NCBI RefSeq assembly: GCF_009848505.1 | Contig: NZ_WWDL01000001.1 | Span: forward strand, 248,001-312,000 | Origin: Muricoccus harenae | GTDB taxonomy: Bacteria > Pseudomonadota > Alphaproteobacteria > Acetobacterales > Acetobacteraceae | DNA: 64,000 nucleotides | Direction: 5' to 3' | Part shown: positions 34,216 through 44,810 of the stretch, one piece after another | How the letters are laid out: the number at the start of each line of letters is the position of its first letter | Numbering within the stretch: position 1 is the first letter of the stretch | Notes under the pieces: model-generated | What the model was told of the DNA's origin: nothing | Database searches by the model: none | The model's input: the letters and a program-made list of their open reading frames with translations, nothing else | Position numbers and translations under genes: made by a program

Positions 34216-34244
34216 GGCGGCCGCCCGCCAACGGGCGGTCCGCC
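34216..34244. terminator. GC-rich hairpin between convergent genes
   Basis: GGCGG-CCGCCCG (34216-34227) pairs with CGGGCGG-T-CCGCC (34232-34244) around CCAA, with one bulged base. It lies between the stops of the M20 gene and the convergent secreted protein gene, so it can act in both directions; no T-tract. Confidence 0.5.
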
Positions 34245-34253
34245 GGGCTGTGT

Positions 34254-34847
34254 TCAGCGGCGCGGGTTCATCGCCGCCGGATCGAAGGGGCGATATCCCG
34301 CCGGCACGCGGAAGCGCGCAGCATCCTGGCTGGCATAGTCCAGCCGCGTGACGGTGGTGGTCTTGGACGCCTCGCCGCCTTCCATCTCCACCACGCGCAG
34401 CAGAACGCCGTCGGAGGTGACGCAGGCTTCCTTCACCTCAGCCTCGTCCTCCGGATCCTCCTTCGGCGCCTCGATCCGCCAGACGGTGCAGGCATGGCCC
34501 GCGATCCGCTCGCTGCCCTTGCGCGTGACGCGGCTGCCGGGTTCCACCAGCCCGATCCCCGGCCCGTCATCCTTGCCGTCATCGCTTTCGACGAACATGC
34601 GCTGCTCGGTCATCAGAATGGTGGTGCGGCGGCTGCGCGTGTTCTGCAGCAGCGTCCCGCCGGGCGTGTCGATGCGCAGGATGCCCTCGGAGGTGAGCCA
34701 GGACATGCTGAAGTCCTGGTTGTCGCCGCTGTCGGCCCGATAGGTCGCGGTGAAGTCGCGGGTCGGAGACGGCGGCGGGCCGCCCGTCTGTGCCAGTGCG
34801 GAGCCGGCAAGGCCCAGCAGGGCGGCGACGGTGGCGGCAAGGCGCAT
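34254..34847 (-). CDS. Secreted protein of unknown function (DUF4412-like)
   Basis: A 197-residue protein with the signal peptide MRLAATVAALLGLAGSALAQ. The mature part begins RDFTATYRADSGDNQDFSMS, reading like a beta-rich domain of the LolA/DUF4412 type in which a lipoprotein-like strand pattern (ILRIDTPGGTLLQNTRSRR, TTILMTEQRMFVESDD) is followed by a Cys pair (HACTVWRIE, KEACVTSDG). The C-terminal YRPFDPAAMNPRR is typical for proteins of this kind. It is the terminal member of the region before the amidotransferase-like operon. Function unknown. Confidence 0.68.
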   Translation of the reverse strand: MRLAATVAALLGLAGSALAQTGGPPPSPTRDFTATYRADSGDNQDFSMSWLTSEGILRIDTPGGTLLQNTRSRRTTILMTEQRMFVESDDGKDDGPGIGLVEPGSRVTRKGSERIAGHACTVWRIEAPKEDPEDEAEVKEACVTSDGVLLRVVEMEGGEASKTTTVTRLDYASQDAARFRVPAGYRPFDPAAMNPRR

Positions 34848-34941
34848 GGCGATTCCTCTTCGTTACGATGGGCGCGATGTCGCCGCAGAAGCGCGGCCGG
34901 TCAATCGCGACCGCCCATCGATGAGGAAATCAGCCGCCGCC

Positions 34942-37029
34942 CTACCGTCCCTCGCGCCTCCAGGCGACCACCGCCACGCCCAGCACCAGCAGCAGCGCCA
35001 GCCAGGGCGGCAGCAGCGGCAGGGCGGAGATGCCGGTAACGGTATGGTCCTCGCGCCGCACCAGACCAATCCAGCCGGAACCGGCGGCATCGCGCCCCAT
35101 GGAGACGCGGCGAATATCGGGCAGGCCCGAACCATCCCCGATCCAGCGCGCGGCGCCACCGGAGGCCTGCACCACGGCCTGCATCCGCCCGGCATCGGCG
35201 CGAAGATCGGCGATCTCGGGCGGGTTGGCGGCCTCGGCGGCGGCGAAGGCGGTGCGGGTGCCATCGGTCGCGGACCACACGCCGGCCTGGGTGGCGGGAA
35301 GCTCCACCACCGCGCGGCCACCCTCGCGCCGTTCGGGTGACTGACGGGTGGTGGTGCCGTCCGGCGCGGTGATGGTGATCTGCGGCGGCGGCGCATCGGC
35401 GATGCTGCGGCGGGTGACGGTCAGCCGGCCCTGGGCGATGGAGGCGGTCAGGTCCTCCTCCTCCAGCTCCGGCTCCCGCATTAGCCAGTGCGCGATGCGG
35501 CGCAGCAGCTCCGCCTGCGGCCCGCCGCCATCATGCCCGCGCGACCAGAGCCAGATCTGGTCCGACAGCAGCAGCGCCACCCGGCCCTCGCCCACCCGGT
35601 CCAGCAGCAGCAGGGGATTGCCATCGGGGCCGTTCATGACATTGGCGCCGCTTCGCGGCTCGGCGCGCAACATGCGGTACCAGCGGCCCCAGCTCGCCTG
35701 GGCCGCGGCATTCCCGTTGGCGCCCGTCAGCCCCTCCGTCACCGGGTGGCGCAGACCGGTCTCGCTCACCTGCGCGCGGAAGGCGCTTTCCAGCAGCGCC
35801 TGGTTGCCGGGCAGCGGGCGCGCCGGCAGCACGGCGCCGAGCGGCGTGTTGGCGAGGGAGGAGGCGCCGGTGAATTCCGGCCCCACCGACATCAGCAGCG
35901 CGCCGCCCTGGCGCACATGCTCGGCGATGTTGCGCAGGTATTGCGGCGGCAGGATGCCGCGGTTGGAGAAGCGGTCGAAGACGATCAGGTCGAATTCGCG
36001 CAGCTTCTGCTGGAAGAGCTCCCGCACCGGGAAGGCGATCAGCGCCAGCTCGTTCAGCGGCGTCAGGTCGTCCTTCTCGGGCGGGCGCAGGATGGTGAAA
36101 TGCACGAGGTCGACATTGGGATCGGCCTTCAGCAGTCGGCGCCAGGTGCGCTCACCCGCATGGGGCTCGCCCGAGACCAGCAGCACGCGCAGCCGGTCCC
36201 GCACGCCGTTCACGGTGACGATGGCGCTGTTGTTCAGCGTGCTCACCTCGCCTGGCCGTTCCTCGGCGGTGATCTCGATGACGCTCGGGCCGCCGCGCTC
36301 GATGGGCAGGGTGATGCGGTGCTCGCGGCCCGGCACCACGCTTTCGCTGAGCGGCGCGCCGCCATCGCGGCGGATGGAGAGGCGCACCGGGCTGTTCGCG
36401 GCATTCGCCGCGATGCCGAGATCCTCCACCGCCACCCGCAGCTCCACGCTGCGGCCGACAATGCCGAAGCCGGGTGCCTCGATGATACGGAGGCGCCGGT
36501 CCACCTCGCCCGCGCGACCCGGCAGCAGCAGGTGCAGAGGCGCATCCGTGGCGAAGTTCTGCGGCACGTCATGCACCTGGCCGTCGCTCAGCGCGATGAT
36601 GCCGGCCAGCCGCGCGCGCGGGATGTCGGACAGCCCGCGCTCAATGGCGGTGAAGAGGCGCGTGCCCTGACTGCCGCCTTCCTCCGCCGTGACGGTGCGC
36701 AACTCCAGATCCGGCAGGCGCCCGGCGCGTGCCTCGATCTGCGCCCGCGCCGCGGCGATCGCGGCCTCGCGCCCGGCGACGGTGGTGGAGGCGCTGTTGT
36801 CCACCGCCAGCAGCGCGACGTCCGGCCGCATCTCACGCGTCTGCTGCACCAGCCGCGGATTGGCGATGGCGCCGAGGATCAGCAGGAAGGCGAGCGCGCG
36901 CCACCAGGCACCGCGCGCGCGCCGCCAGATCGCCGGCACCAGCGCCAGCACGGCGATGACGGCCAGCGCCGCCAGCAACCAGTGCGGCAGGATGGGTGCG
37001 AGATCGATGGAGGTGAGGGATCGGACCAT
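34942..37029 (-). CDS. Membrane protein with VWA-like and glutamine amidotransferase-like domains
   Basis: A 695-residue protein, last of the MoxR operon. Two N-terminal helices (WLLAALAVIAVLALVPAIW; AFLLILGAIANPRL) precede a periplasmic VWA-like region (DVALLAVDNSASTTVAG; RLAGIIALSDGQVHDVP). A middle class I amidotransferase-like fold follows (VRDRLRVLLVSGEPHAGERT; FDLIVFDRFSNRGILPPQYL; GGALLMSVGPEF) without the catalytic Cys at the nucleophile elbow. A final helix LPPWLALLLVLGVAVVAW anchors the C-terminus. It is a standard partner in alphaproteobacterial MoxR-DUF58-DUF4159 operons. ATG at 37029, 13 bases after the preceding stop. Confidence 0.8.
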   Translation of the reverse strand: MVRSLTSIDLAPILPHWLLAALAVIAVLALVPAIWRRARGAWWRALAFLLILGAIANPRLVQQTREMRPDVALLAVDNSASTTVAGREAAIAAARAQIEARAGRLPDLELRTVTAEEGGSQGTRLFTAIERGLSDIPRARLAGIIALSDGQVHDVPQNFATDAPLHLLLPGRAGEVDRRLRIIEAPGFGIVGRSVELRVAVEDLGIAANAANSPVRLSIRRDGGAPLSESVVPGREHRITLPIERGGPSVIEITAEERPGEVSTLNNSAIVTVNGVRDRLRVLLVSGEPHAGERTWRRLLKADPNVDLVHFTILRPPEKDDLTPLNELALIAFPVRELFQQKLREFDLIVFDRFSNRGILPPQYLRNIAEHVRQGGALLMSVGPEFTGASSLANTPLGAVLPARPLPGNQALLESAFRAQVSETGLRHPVTEGLTGANGNAAAQASWGRWYRMLRAEPRSGANVMNGPDGNPLLLLDRVGEGRVALLLSDQIWLWSRGHDGGGPQAELLRRIAHWLMREPELEEEDLTASIAQGRLTVTRRSIADAPPPQITITAPDGTTTRQSPERREGGRAVVELPATQAGVWSATDGTRTAFAAAEAANPPEIADLRADAGRMQAVVQASGGAARWIGDGSGLPDIRRVSMGRDAAGSGWIGLVRREDHTVTGISALPLLPPWLALLLVLGVAVVAWRREGR

Positions 37030-37042
37030 CAGTTCCCCATCC

Positions 37043-39766
37043 TCAATTGCCGAGCCGCTCCAGGATGGCCGGCACATGCACCTGGTCACCCTTGTAGTTG
37101 CCGGTTAGCGCGTAGATCACGAGGTTGACGCCGAAGCGGTAGGCCAGCGTCCGCTGCCGCGTACCGCCGGGCATGACGGCATAGGGGTTGTTCCCGCGCG
37201 CATCGACGGCCCAGGCCGAGGCCCAGTCATGCCCGCCGATGATGACGGGGCTGACGCTGTCATTCGCCCGGTCCGTGTCGCGCGCCACCCAGACCGGCCC
37301 GCCGGCATAGCGCCCGGGAAGATCGGGCAGCAGGTAGAAGGCGCGCTTCAACACATGGTCCTCGGCGACGGGCGCGAGGGGCGGCACCTGCAGGTTGCGC
37401 GTCAGCCGCCGCAGCGCGGCATCGGCGCCGAGCGAGACGCCCTCGCCCGATCCTTCGTTGCGCGTGTCGAAGACGATGATGCCGCCGTTCCGCATGAAGG
37501 TGTTGAGCGCCTCCGCGGCGGCGGGATCGGGGGCGGGCGCGTCGGGCAGCACCACCCAGTAGAGCAGGGGATAGAAGGAGAGGTCGTCCCGCCCCGGGCG
37601 CAGCGCGACGGGCTCGGCCAGCCCGGCGGCGGTGCGGCGGTTCACATATTCGGACAGGCCCACCAGACCCTGGCGCGAGACCTCGTCGGTCTGCGTGTCG
37701 CCCGTCACGACATAGGCCAGCCGCGTGGCGAGCGCCGCCGCGCCCTCCTGGGCATTCTCTTGTGCGCTTCCCTGTGCGCTTCCCTGGGCCCAGGCAGCGC
37801 CTGGCAGCAGCAGCGCCAGCGCCACAGCCGCCGCGCGCGTCCGCATCCCGAGGCCGCGGCTCTGGAGTGACAGCAGCAGGTCCGCCGCCAGCAGAAGCAG
37901 CGCCGCCGCCAGCAGCCAGGGCCCGAGGTCGCGTTCCGCCGGCACGCCGCCGATCCGCGTCTCCCGCGCGCCAGAGGGCGCGGGTGCCGCCGCGCGCAGG
38001 GCCGGCAGATGGGCGGAGAGGTTGAGGGCGCGGCGCTCCGCGCCTTCACCCGGCGTGCCATACCAGCCGGGCGGATGGCGCGGGCCGGGCTGGGTGGCAT
38101 CGAGCTGCGCGGCGAGGATCGGCCCGGCCGCTGGCGGCGGGGCGCCGAGGCGGCCGAAGCCGTCCAGCGTCTCGAGCGGCGCGAGCGGCGCTTCGCCCTC
38201 GCTTCCCGCGACGCCGGAGGACAGCGCGACGATCCGCCGCAGCATATCGATGTAGAGGCCTGAAAGCGGCAGGTTCGACCAGTCCGCATTGGCCGTGACG
38301 TGGAACAGCACGATCCGCCCGGCGCCGCGGTTCTCGAAGGTGACCAGAGGTGTTCCATCCGAAAGGCGTGCCCAGCTCCGCTCCGCAAGCCGCGGCACCG
38401 GCTCGGCCAGCACCTGGGTGGAAACGGTCACCTCCGCGGGCGGGGTCAGCCCGGCAAAGGGGCTGCCCTCGGGGAAGGAGGCCAGGGTCTGCGGCCGTTC
38501 CCAGGACAGGGCGCTGCCCAGCGCGCGCTCCCCGGCGCGCAGGGGTACGGGCAGAAGGGAGTCACCCTTCTCGGCCAGGCGCGGGCCGGCGAAGCGCAGC
38601 AGCAGCCCGCCTCCCTCCACGAAGCGCGTCACCGCCTCCGTCTCGGCCCCTTCGGCCAGCGGGCGGTCGGCCAGCACCAGAACGGCAAGGCGACGCGAGA
38701 GCAGCTGCTCCAACGTGCCGCGCCGGATCTCGGCGGTGGGGGAAAGGGCGCGGTCCAGGTAGTAGAGCGCGCCGGTCAGCGGCGTGTCGGAGGCCTCCTG
38801 CGCGGCCAGCAGGCCCACGGGTCGGCGGCGGAAGCGCTCATCCAGCAGCACGACGCCGGAGGCGCCGGGCACGTCCCCCTCCAGGGCCAGCTGGGTGATG
38901 CTGTTGCGGATTTCCACGGGCAGTTCCAGCGCCGCCTCGGCCTCCGTGGCCCCCGCCGGGAGTGGCAGCACCGCCCGGCCCAGAGCGCGGCCATCCGGGG
39001 TGAGGGCCAGCACGGCCGCCTCGCCCGCCGGCCCGCCCGGCGCGCGGCGAAGGCCGAGCATCAGCCGGTCCGCCTCCGCCCAGGGCGGCAGCAGCACGCG
39101 GGCGCCGCCGGGCGTGCCGCGCGCCACCTGCAGCGGCCCCACCGCGGCCAGGGCACGCATCAGCGCCGACCCACCATCCTCACCATGCGCCAGCCCGTCG
39201 GTGACATAGAGGCTGGCGAAATCCTCGTTCCGCCAGGATTCCAGCGCAGCCAGGGCCGCCGGGCGATCCGGCGTCCAGGGATGCGGCCGCAGCGCGGCGA
39301 GGCGGGAGCGGGCCTCTTCGGCCGGCATCCAGCCGGTGGGACGGGGGGCGTCGCCGGTCACGCCCGGCGCGGTCGCCAGCAGGGCCACGCGGCGCCCGGC
39401 GCGCGAAGCCGCGTCCAGTGCCGCCCCGGCCGCCGCCATGCGGTCCGGCCAGTCGGACGCCGAGGCCCAGCCGTCATCGACCACGACGAGGAGCGGCGAA
39501 TCCTCGGAGTCCCTCAGTGCCGCGTTCCAGACCGGCCGTGCCAGGCCGAGCACGATCAGCGCGGCGGCGAGGAGGCGCAGCAGCAGCAGCCACCAGGGCG
39601 TGCGGGCGGGGGTCTCCTCCACCGCCGGCAATTCGCGCAGGAAGCGGGCGGGGGGGAAGGATTGCCGGCGCGGCGTCGGCGGCGTGACGCGCAGCAGCCA
39701 GTACAGCGCCGGCAGGGCGGCGAGCGCCACCAGCAGCCAGGGCGCGGCGAAGGAAAGGGCGCCCAT
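37043..39766 (-). CDS. BatA-DUF4159 domain membrane protein
   Basis: A 907-residue protein. The BatA-type N-terminus (FAAPWLLVALAALPALYWLL; WWLLLLRLLAAALIVLGLAR) carries two helices. A VWA-like domain follows with DDGWASASDWPDRMAAA in the MIDAS position, so the metal site is not canonical. A middle amidotransferase-like region and a helix near 615-635 lead to the C-terminal DUF4159 domain (YYPLLYWVVLP-type SFYPLLYWVVLPDAP; GGIIVFDTRNEGSGEG; FGVNLVIYALTGNYKGDQ). A signal-like segment within the protein (ALALLLPGAAWAQGSAQGSA) precedes DUF4159. Probably an envelope assembly factor acting with MoxR; function inferred from operon type. Confidence 0.86.
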   Translation of the reverse strand: MGALSFAAPWLLVALAALPALYWLLRVTPPTPRRQSFPPARFLRELPAVEETPARTPWWLLLLRLLAAALIVLGLARPVWNAALRDSEDSPLLVVVDDGWASASDWPDRMAAAGAALDAASRAGRRVALLATAPGVTGDAPRPTGWMPAEEARSRLAALRPHPWTPDRPAALAALESWRNEDFASLYVTDGLAHGEDGGSALMRALAAVGPLQVARGTPGGARVLLPPWAEADRLMLGLRRAPGGPAGEAAVLALTPDGRALGRAVLPLPAGATEAEAALELPVEIRNSITQLALEGDVPGASGVVLLDERFRRRPVGLLAAQEASDTPLTGALYYLDRALSPTAEIRRGTLEQLLSRRLAVLVLADRPLAEGAETEAVTRFVEGGGLLLRFAGPRLAEKGDSLLPVPLRAGERALGSALSWERPQTLASFPEGSPFAGLTPPAEVTVSTQVLAEPVPRLAERSWARLSDGTPLVTFENRGAGRIVLFHVTANADWSNLPLSGLYIDMLRRIVALSSGVAGSEGEAPLAPLETLDGFGRLGAPPPAAGPILAAQLDATQPGPRHPPGWYGTPGEGAERRALNLSAHLPALRAAAPAPSGARETRIGGVPAERDLGPWLLAAALLLLAADLLLSLQSRGLGMRTRAAAVALALLLPGAAWAQGSAQGSAQENAQEGAAALATRLAYVVTGDTQTDEVSRQGLVGLSEYVNRRTAAGLAEPVALRPGRDDLSFYPLLYWVVLPDAPAPDPAAAEALNTFMRNGGIIVFDTRNEGSGEGVSLGADAALRRLTRNLQVPPLAPVAEDHVLKRAFYLLPDLPGRYAGGPVWVARDTDRANDSVSPVIIGGHDWASAWAVDARGNNPYAVMPGGTRQRTLAYRFGVNLVIYALTGNYKGDQVHVPAILERLGN

Positions 39767-39812
39767 CAGCGATGCGCCCCCATCGAAACGGCACGGACCG
39801 GATCTCCGCGCA

Positions 39813-40677
39813 TCACCGGGCTCCCTGTGGCGCCAGCGCCTGCCACAAGGCCATCAACGCGGCTTCGGGCGGATGGTCGGTGCGGTGCGACAACAGGCGG
39901 AAGCCGAGCGAGCCGGCCAGCGCCGAAAGCCCATCGCGATGCGCGGCCAGGCGTTCCTCATACAGGCCGCGGATGCCTTCCACCCGCGGCACCAGGGCCG
40001 CATCCGTGCCGTCCAGCGGCTCGAAGCGCACCCGTCCGCCGTAAGGGAGCGTCTCCTCCGCCGGATCGAGCAACTCCACCAGCGTTCCCCGCACGCCGGC
40101 GGCAGCCAGCGGCGCCAGCGTCGCGCGCAGCTCTGGCAGCGGCGCCAGGAAGTCGCCGAACAGCACGGCCCTCACATAGCGCGGCAGGGTTTCGTCGCGT
40201 GGCGGGCCGGATTGCCCTTCAAGTCGCATCGCCAGCTCGGGCAGGGCGCCCCGGCCGGACAGGCCGCGCCCTCCGCCCAGCAGCCGCACCCGTTCCCCGC
40301 CGCGCAGCAGGAGCGAGGACAGCGCCAGCAGCAACAGGTCCGCCCGCGCACGCTTGGTGGGGCGGGAGGCGGCACCGGACCAGTCCATGCCCGGGGCGGA
40401 ATCGCGCCAGAGTGCGACGGTCTGGGCGGATTCCCACTCCGTCTCGCGCAGGTACAGGCGGTCGGACTTGGCGCTCTGCCGCCAGTCCACCCGCGCGGCG
40501 TCGTCACCGGGCAGGTAGGGGCGGAACTGCCAGAAGGCGTCGCCCTGACCGGAGCGGCGGCGGCCATGCACGCCCTGCATCACCGTGGCCGCCACGCGCT
40601 CCGCGGCCACAACCAGCGGCGGCAGGCTCGCCGCGGCGGCCTCGGCGCGGAGCGGGAGCGCGGCTTCGGACAGCGTC

Positions 40678-40685
<8 letters not shown>
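39813..40685 (-). CDS. DUF58 domain protein
   Basis: A 290-residue protein with the DUF58 signature GRRRSGQGDAFWQFRPYLPG, DDAARVDWRQSAKSDRLYLR and ETEWESAQTVALWRDSAPGM, a VWA-like fold that interacts with MoxR ATPases. The start is TTG at 40685, inside the end of moxR (eight bases overlap), which indicates tight translational coupling. No membrane helices are visible, so it is the soluble form. Next gene on the strand is the BatA-DUF4159 protein, 46 bases on. Confidence 0.88.
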
Positions 40686-41694
<1,009 letters not shown>

Positions 41695-41812
41695 GCGTGG
41701 CCCCTTTCCATATTGCTCGCGGGTAACACCTGACCCCGCTGTCCATGAACAGATGGAGGCGTGAGGTGTGGATGGCGAGGGTAGGGCCCTTAGATGGCGC
41801 GGAGAAAGTCAC

Positions 41813-42460
41813 ATGGCGCTGGGGATGCATGATGTTACGGGCGGCGCGAAGGCGTCCGCGCCGACCGTTGCCGGCGCCCTGGCGCGCCAGCCGCGCACGA
41901 TCTGCGGCGACTTCCACATGCGGATCGCGCGAGACGGCACCTGGTACTACCAGGGCAGCCCGATCGGCCGGAAGGAGCTGGTCTGCCTCTTCGCCTCGGT
42001 TCTGAAGCGGGAAACGGATGGCAGCTACTGGCTGGAAACCCCCGTCGAGCGTGGCCGGATCGAGGTGGAGGATGCGCCCTTCGTCGCGGTGGAGCTGAAC
42101 TGGGGCCATTGCTGCGGGGAAGGCGGCTGCGAAAACGGCGCACCCTCCCGGCGCCAGGCCCGGCAGTGCCTGACCTTCCGGACCAATCTGGACGAAATGG
42201 TCACGGCCGATGAGCAGCACCCCATTCGGGTGGCGGTCGACCCCGTGACGCGCGAGCCACGCCCCTACATCACGGTCCGTCCCGGCCTCGAGGCCCGGAT
42301 CAGCCGCCCGGTCTTTTATGAGCTCGTCGCTCTGGCCCAGCCCGAGACGATGGATGGGCGCGAGGTGATGGGAGTCTGGAGCCAGGGCTGCTTCTTCGTC
42401 ATCGACGACAGCCCGGCCGATACGGACCTCATCGAGGAATTCGACGACGAAGCGGCGTGA
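41813..42460 (+). CDS. DUF1285 family protein
   Basis: A 215-residue cytoplasmic protein. The ATG at 41813 follows GGAGAAAG. Family signatures: CGDFHMRIARDGTWYYQGSP, IGRKELVCLFASVLKRETDG, YWLETPVERGRIEVEDAPFV, FRTNLDEMVTADEQHPIRV and PRPYITVRPGLEARISRPVF. DUF1285 has a two-domain beta-rich fold of unknown function, present in most alphaproteobacteria next to a Nudix gene. This version has an insert rich in Cys (GHCCGEGGCENGAPSRRQAR, residues about 99-118) that could bind a metal; I do not know it from typical members. Ten bases separate it from the Nudix gene. Confidence 0.88.
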   Translation: MALGMHDVTGGAKASAPTVAGALARQPRTICGDFHMRIARDGTWYYQGSPIGRKELVCLFASVLKRETDGSYWLETPVERGRIEVEDAPFVAVELNWGHCCGEGGCENGAPSRRQARQCLTFRTNLDEMVTADEQHPIRVAVDPVTREPRPYITVRPGLEARISRPVFYELVALAQPETMDGREVMGVWSQGCFFVIDDSPADTDLIEEFDDEAA

Positions 42461-42470
42461 GCACCATGGT

Positions 42471-43076
42471 TTGACCGACAGCCTTCCCGCCCTTCTCCCG
42501 CCGAGCCTCAGCCCTGCGGAGATCGAGGAACGCCTTTCTGATCCCGCCCGCCTTCTCCGCGACGCCTCGGGCGACGCGCCGGCCGAGGGGGCGCGCCGCT
42601 CCGCGGTTCTGGTGCCGATCCTGCTGCACCCGGCGCCCACGGTTCTCCTGACCCTCCGTGCCGCCACCCTTTCTTCCCATGCGGGGCAGGTGGCCTTCCC
42701 GGGCGGTCGTATGGAGCCGGGCGAGACGCCGGAGGCCGCGGCCCTGCGCGAGGCGGCCGAGGAGGTGGGACTCGACCCCCGCCTGCCGCGAATCGCGGGC
42801 CGACTGCCCGCGCTGGTCACCGGAACGGGCTTCCACGTGATCCCGGTGGTCGCCCTGCTGGACCCGCCCGTCGCCCTTACCCCGGCGCCGGCGGAGGTGG
42901 CCGAGGTGTTCGAATACCCACTCTCCCGCCTGCTGGACCCGGCCGGGCCGGAACGGCGCAGCCGCGAGTTCGGTGGGCGGATGCGCCATTTCTGGCTCTG
43001 GCCGCATGAGACGCAGACGATTTGGGGCGCCACAGCCTCAATGCTGCGCAGCCTGGCGCTGGCGCTGCGGGACTGA
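42471..43076 (+). CDS. Nudix hydrolase, CoA pyrophosphatase-like
   Basis: A 201-residue hydrolase. The Nudix box GGRMEPGETPEAAALREAAE continues EVGL and fits Gx5Ex7REUxEExGU; the UPF0035/CoA motif LTLRAATLSSHAGQVAFPGG just before it marks the NudL/YeaB CoA-diphosphatase group. The enzyme would split CoA or acyl-CoA to 4'-phosphopantetheine and ADP. Start is TTG at 42471 with no strong ribosome site, ten bases after the DUF1285 stop. It lies in the usual alphaproteobacterial order before DUF6111 and CCA-transferase genes. Confidence 0.88.
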   Translation: MTDSLPALLPPSLSPAEIEERLSDPARLLRDASGDAPAEGARRSAVLVPILLHPAPTVLLTLRAATLSSHAGQVAFPGGRMEPGETPEAAALREAAEEVGLDPRLPRIAGRLPALVTGTGFHVIPVVALLDPPVALTPAPAEVAEVFEYPLSRLLDPAGPERRSREFGGRMRHFWLWPHETQTIWGATASMLRSLALALRD

Positions 43077-43162
43077 AGCCCGTGGGGGCGGTGGGCATCC
43101 CATCGCCCGAAGCGGTGGGTGCGGCCTACCCGCCACGCCCGCGGAACGCCATAACTCCTTCG

Positions 43163-43483
43163 ATGCCCTATCTCGCCGAGGCGATCCTCTTCCTGTCGCC
43201 CTTCGCCCTCTATGCGATCTGGCTCCGCCTGAACCCTGGCCAGGCGGTGGGGACGCATGTGATCGCCCTAGCCCTGGTGGGTCTGGCCCTCTCGATCGGC
43301 GGGGCGATCTGGTACGGGCTGTCGCGCGGGATGGACCCGAACGCCGCCTATATCCCCCCGCGCGTCACGGAAAGCGGCATCGTGCCCGGCCATGTCGCGC
43401 CCACCCGGCCAACGGCGCCCTGGCCGCCGGTGGCCGATACCCCGGCGCCCCCGCCGCCGCATGAGGGCGCGCCGCGCCGATGA
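43163..43483 (+). CDS. DUF6111 family small membrane protein
   Basis: A 106-residue protein from the ATG at 43163. Two helices (AEAILFLSPFALYAIWLRLN; HVIALALVGLALSIGGAIWYG) are followed by GMDPNAAYIPPRVTESGIVP, the conserved part of DUF6111, and a Pro-rich tail that varies between species. It sits between the Nudix gene and the CCA-transferase gene, overlapping the latter as ATGA. Function unknown; the conserved position suggests a housekeeping role. Confidence 0.8.
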   Translation: MPYLAEAILFLSPFALYAIWLRLNPGQAVGTHVIALALVGLALSIGGAIWYGLSRGMDPNAAYIPPRVTESGIVPGHVAPTRPTAPWPPVADTPAPPPPHEGAPRR

Positions 43484-44760
43484 ACGATCCGCCCATCGCC
43501 CGGATCGACCCACCCGGCTTCCTCGCCGATCCCGCCCCCGCCGCCGTGCTGGCCGCGCTGCCGGGCGCCCGGGCCGTGGGCGGTGCGGTGCGCGATGCGC
43601 TGGCTGGCCGCCCCGTGGCCGATGTGGATGTCGCGGCGCCCTTCCCGCCGGAGGAAATCGCCGCCCGGCTGGCCGCCGCCGGGCTGCGCGTGCATGAGAC
43701 CGGCCTGGCCCATGGCACCGTCACCGCCGTGCTGCGCGGTGAGCCCGTGGAGGTGACCAGCCTGCGCCGCGACGTGCTGACCGATGGCCGCCACGCCGTG
43801 GTGGAATGGACCACCGACTGGCGCGAGGACGCCGCCCGGCGCGACTTCACCATGAATGCCCTGTCGCTCTCGGCCAGGGGCGAGCTCTGGGATTACTTCG
43901 GCGGGCGGGCGGATCTGGAGGCCGGCCGCGTGCGCTTCGTGGGCGACCCGGCAACCCGGCTGGCCGAGGACCATCTCCGCGCTCTGCGCTATTTCCGCTT
44001 CCATGCCCGCTACGGGCGCGGCGAGCCGGACCCGGCAGCGGTGGCGGCGATCCGGGAGGCGGTGGGCAGCCTGTCCCGCTTGTCGGTGGAGCGGATCTGG
44101 ATGGAGTTGAAGAGGCTCCTCGCCGCGCCCGAGCCGGCGGAGGCGGTGGCGCTGATGGAGGAGACGGGGGTGCTGCCCGCCATTCTGGGCCCGGCCTCGC
44201 TCGGCGCCTCGCGCCCTCTGCGCGCCCTCGCCGTGATCGGCGCCCCGCCCGACCCGATGCTGCGCTTCGATGCCCTGCTGACCCATGGCAGCGCCGAAGC
44301 CGCCCGGCGCCTCAAGGCATCGAATGACGAGGTGCAGCGGCTCGTCGCCCGATACCGCGCCGGGCACGACCTGTTGCCGTTGCAGCCCGCCATCGCCGAA
44401 GGCGGGCCGGACGACGACACGTTGCGGCGGCTGCTGGCCGAGCAACTGCCGGAGCGCCTGCTGGATGCCGCTTGGCTTCGGCAGGCGGTGAACCGCGCCT
44501 GGGGCTGGCAGGGGCCGGGTGATGCGGCCTGGGCCCACTTCCGGGAGCGACTGGCCGCGCTGCCGCGCCCGGTTTTTCCGCTCCAGGGCCGGGATGCTCT
44601 GGAAATGGGAGTGAAGCCCGGGCCGGAGATGGGCCGCCTGTTGGCGGAGACGCGGCGCTGGTGGCTGGATGGCGGCTGCACGGCGGATGTGGTGGCCTGC
44701 CGGACACGATTGGCGATGTTGATGAGCGACATTCATGGGAATGCGCTTCCGAAGCGGTGA
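43480..44760 (+). CDS. cca: CCA tRNA nucleotidyltransferase / poly(A) polymerase family
   Basis: A 426-residue enzyme that adds or repairs the 3'-CCA of tRNAs. The class II nucleotidyltransferase motif is ARAVGGAVRDALAGRPVADV followed by DVAAP, giving GGxVRD and the catalytic DxD. RRDFTMNALSLS and LAEDHLRALRYFRFHARYG are the ERxxRDFTxNA and head-domain motifs; the C-terminal body is helical (ELLE-type WWLDGG end). The ATG overlaps the DUF6111 stop. Length is normal for alphaproteobacteria. The first helix region has an N-terminal extension of about 25 residues. Confidence 0.93.
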   Translation: MNDPPIARIDPPGFLADPAPAAVLAALPGARAVGGAVRDALAGRPVADVDVAAPFPPEEIAARLAAAGLRVHETGLAHGTVTAVLRGEPVEVTSLRRDVLTDGRHAVVEWTTDWREDAARRDFTMNALSLSARGELWDYFGGRADLEAGRVRFVGDPATRLAEDHLRALRYFRFHARYGRGEPDPAAVAAIREAVGSLSRLSVERIWMELKRLLAAPEPAEAVALMEETGVLPAILGPASLGASRPLRALAVIGAPPDPMLRFDALLTHGSAEAARRLKASNDEVQRLVARYRAGHDLLPLQPAIAEGGPDDDTLRRLLAEQLPERLLDAAWLRQAVNRAWGWQGPGDAAWAHFRERLAALPRPVFPLQGRDALEMGVKPGPEMGRLLAETRRWWLDGGCTADVVACRTRLAMLMSDIHGNALPKR

Positions 44761-44810
44761 TGTCACAGGTTACGGCTTGTTCACACCCGAATCGGAGGCT
44801 CTGCCCCGCT

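Noticed and set aside
35488-37128. Plus-strand frame of 546 codons opposite the amidotransferase-like gene
   Set aside because: Shadow of the minus-strand gene; no recognisable domain.
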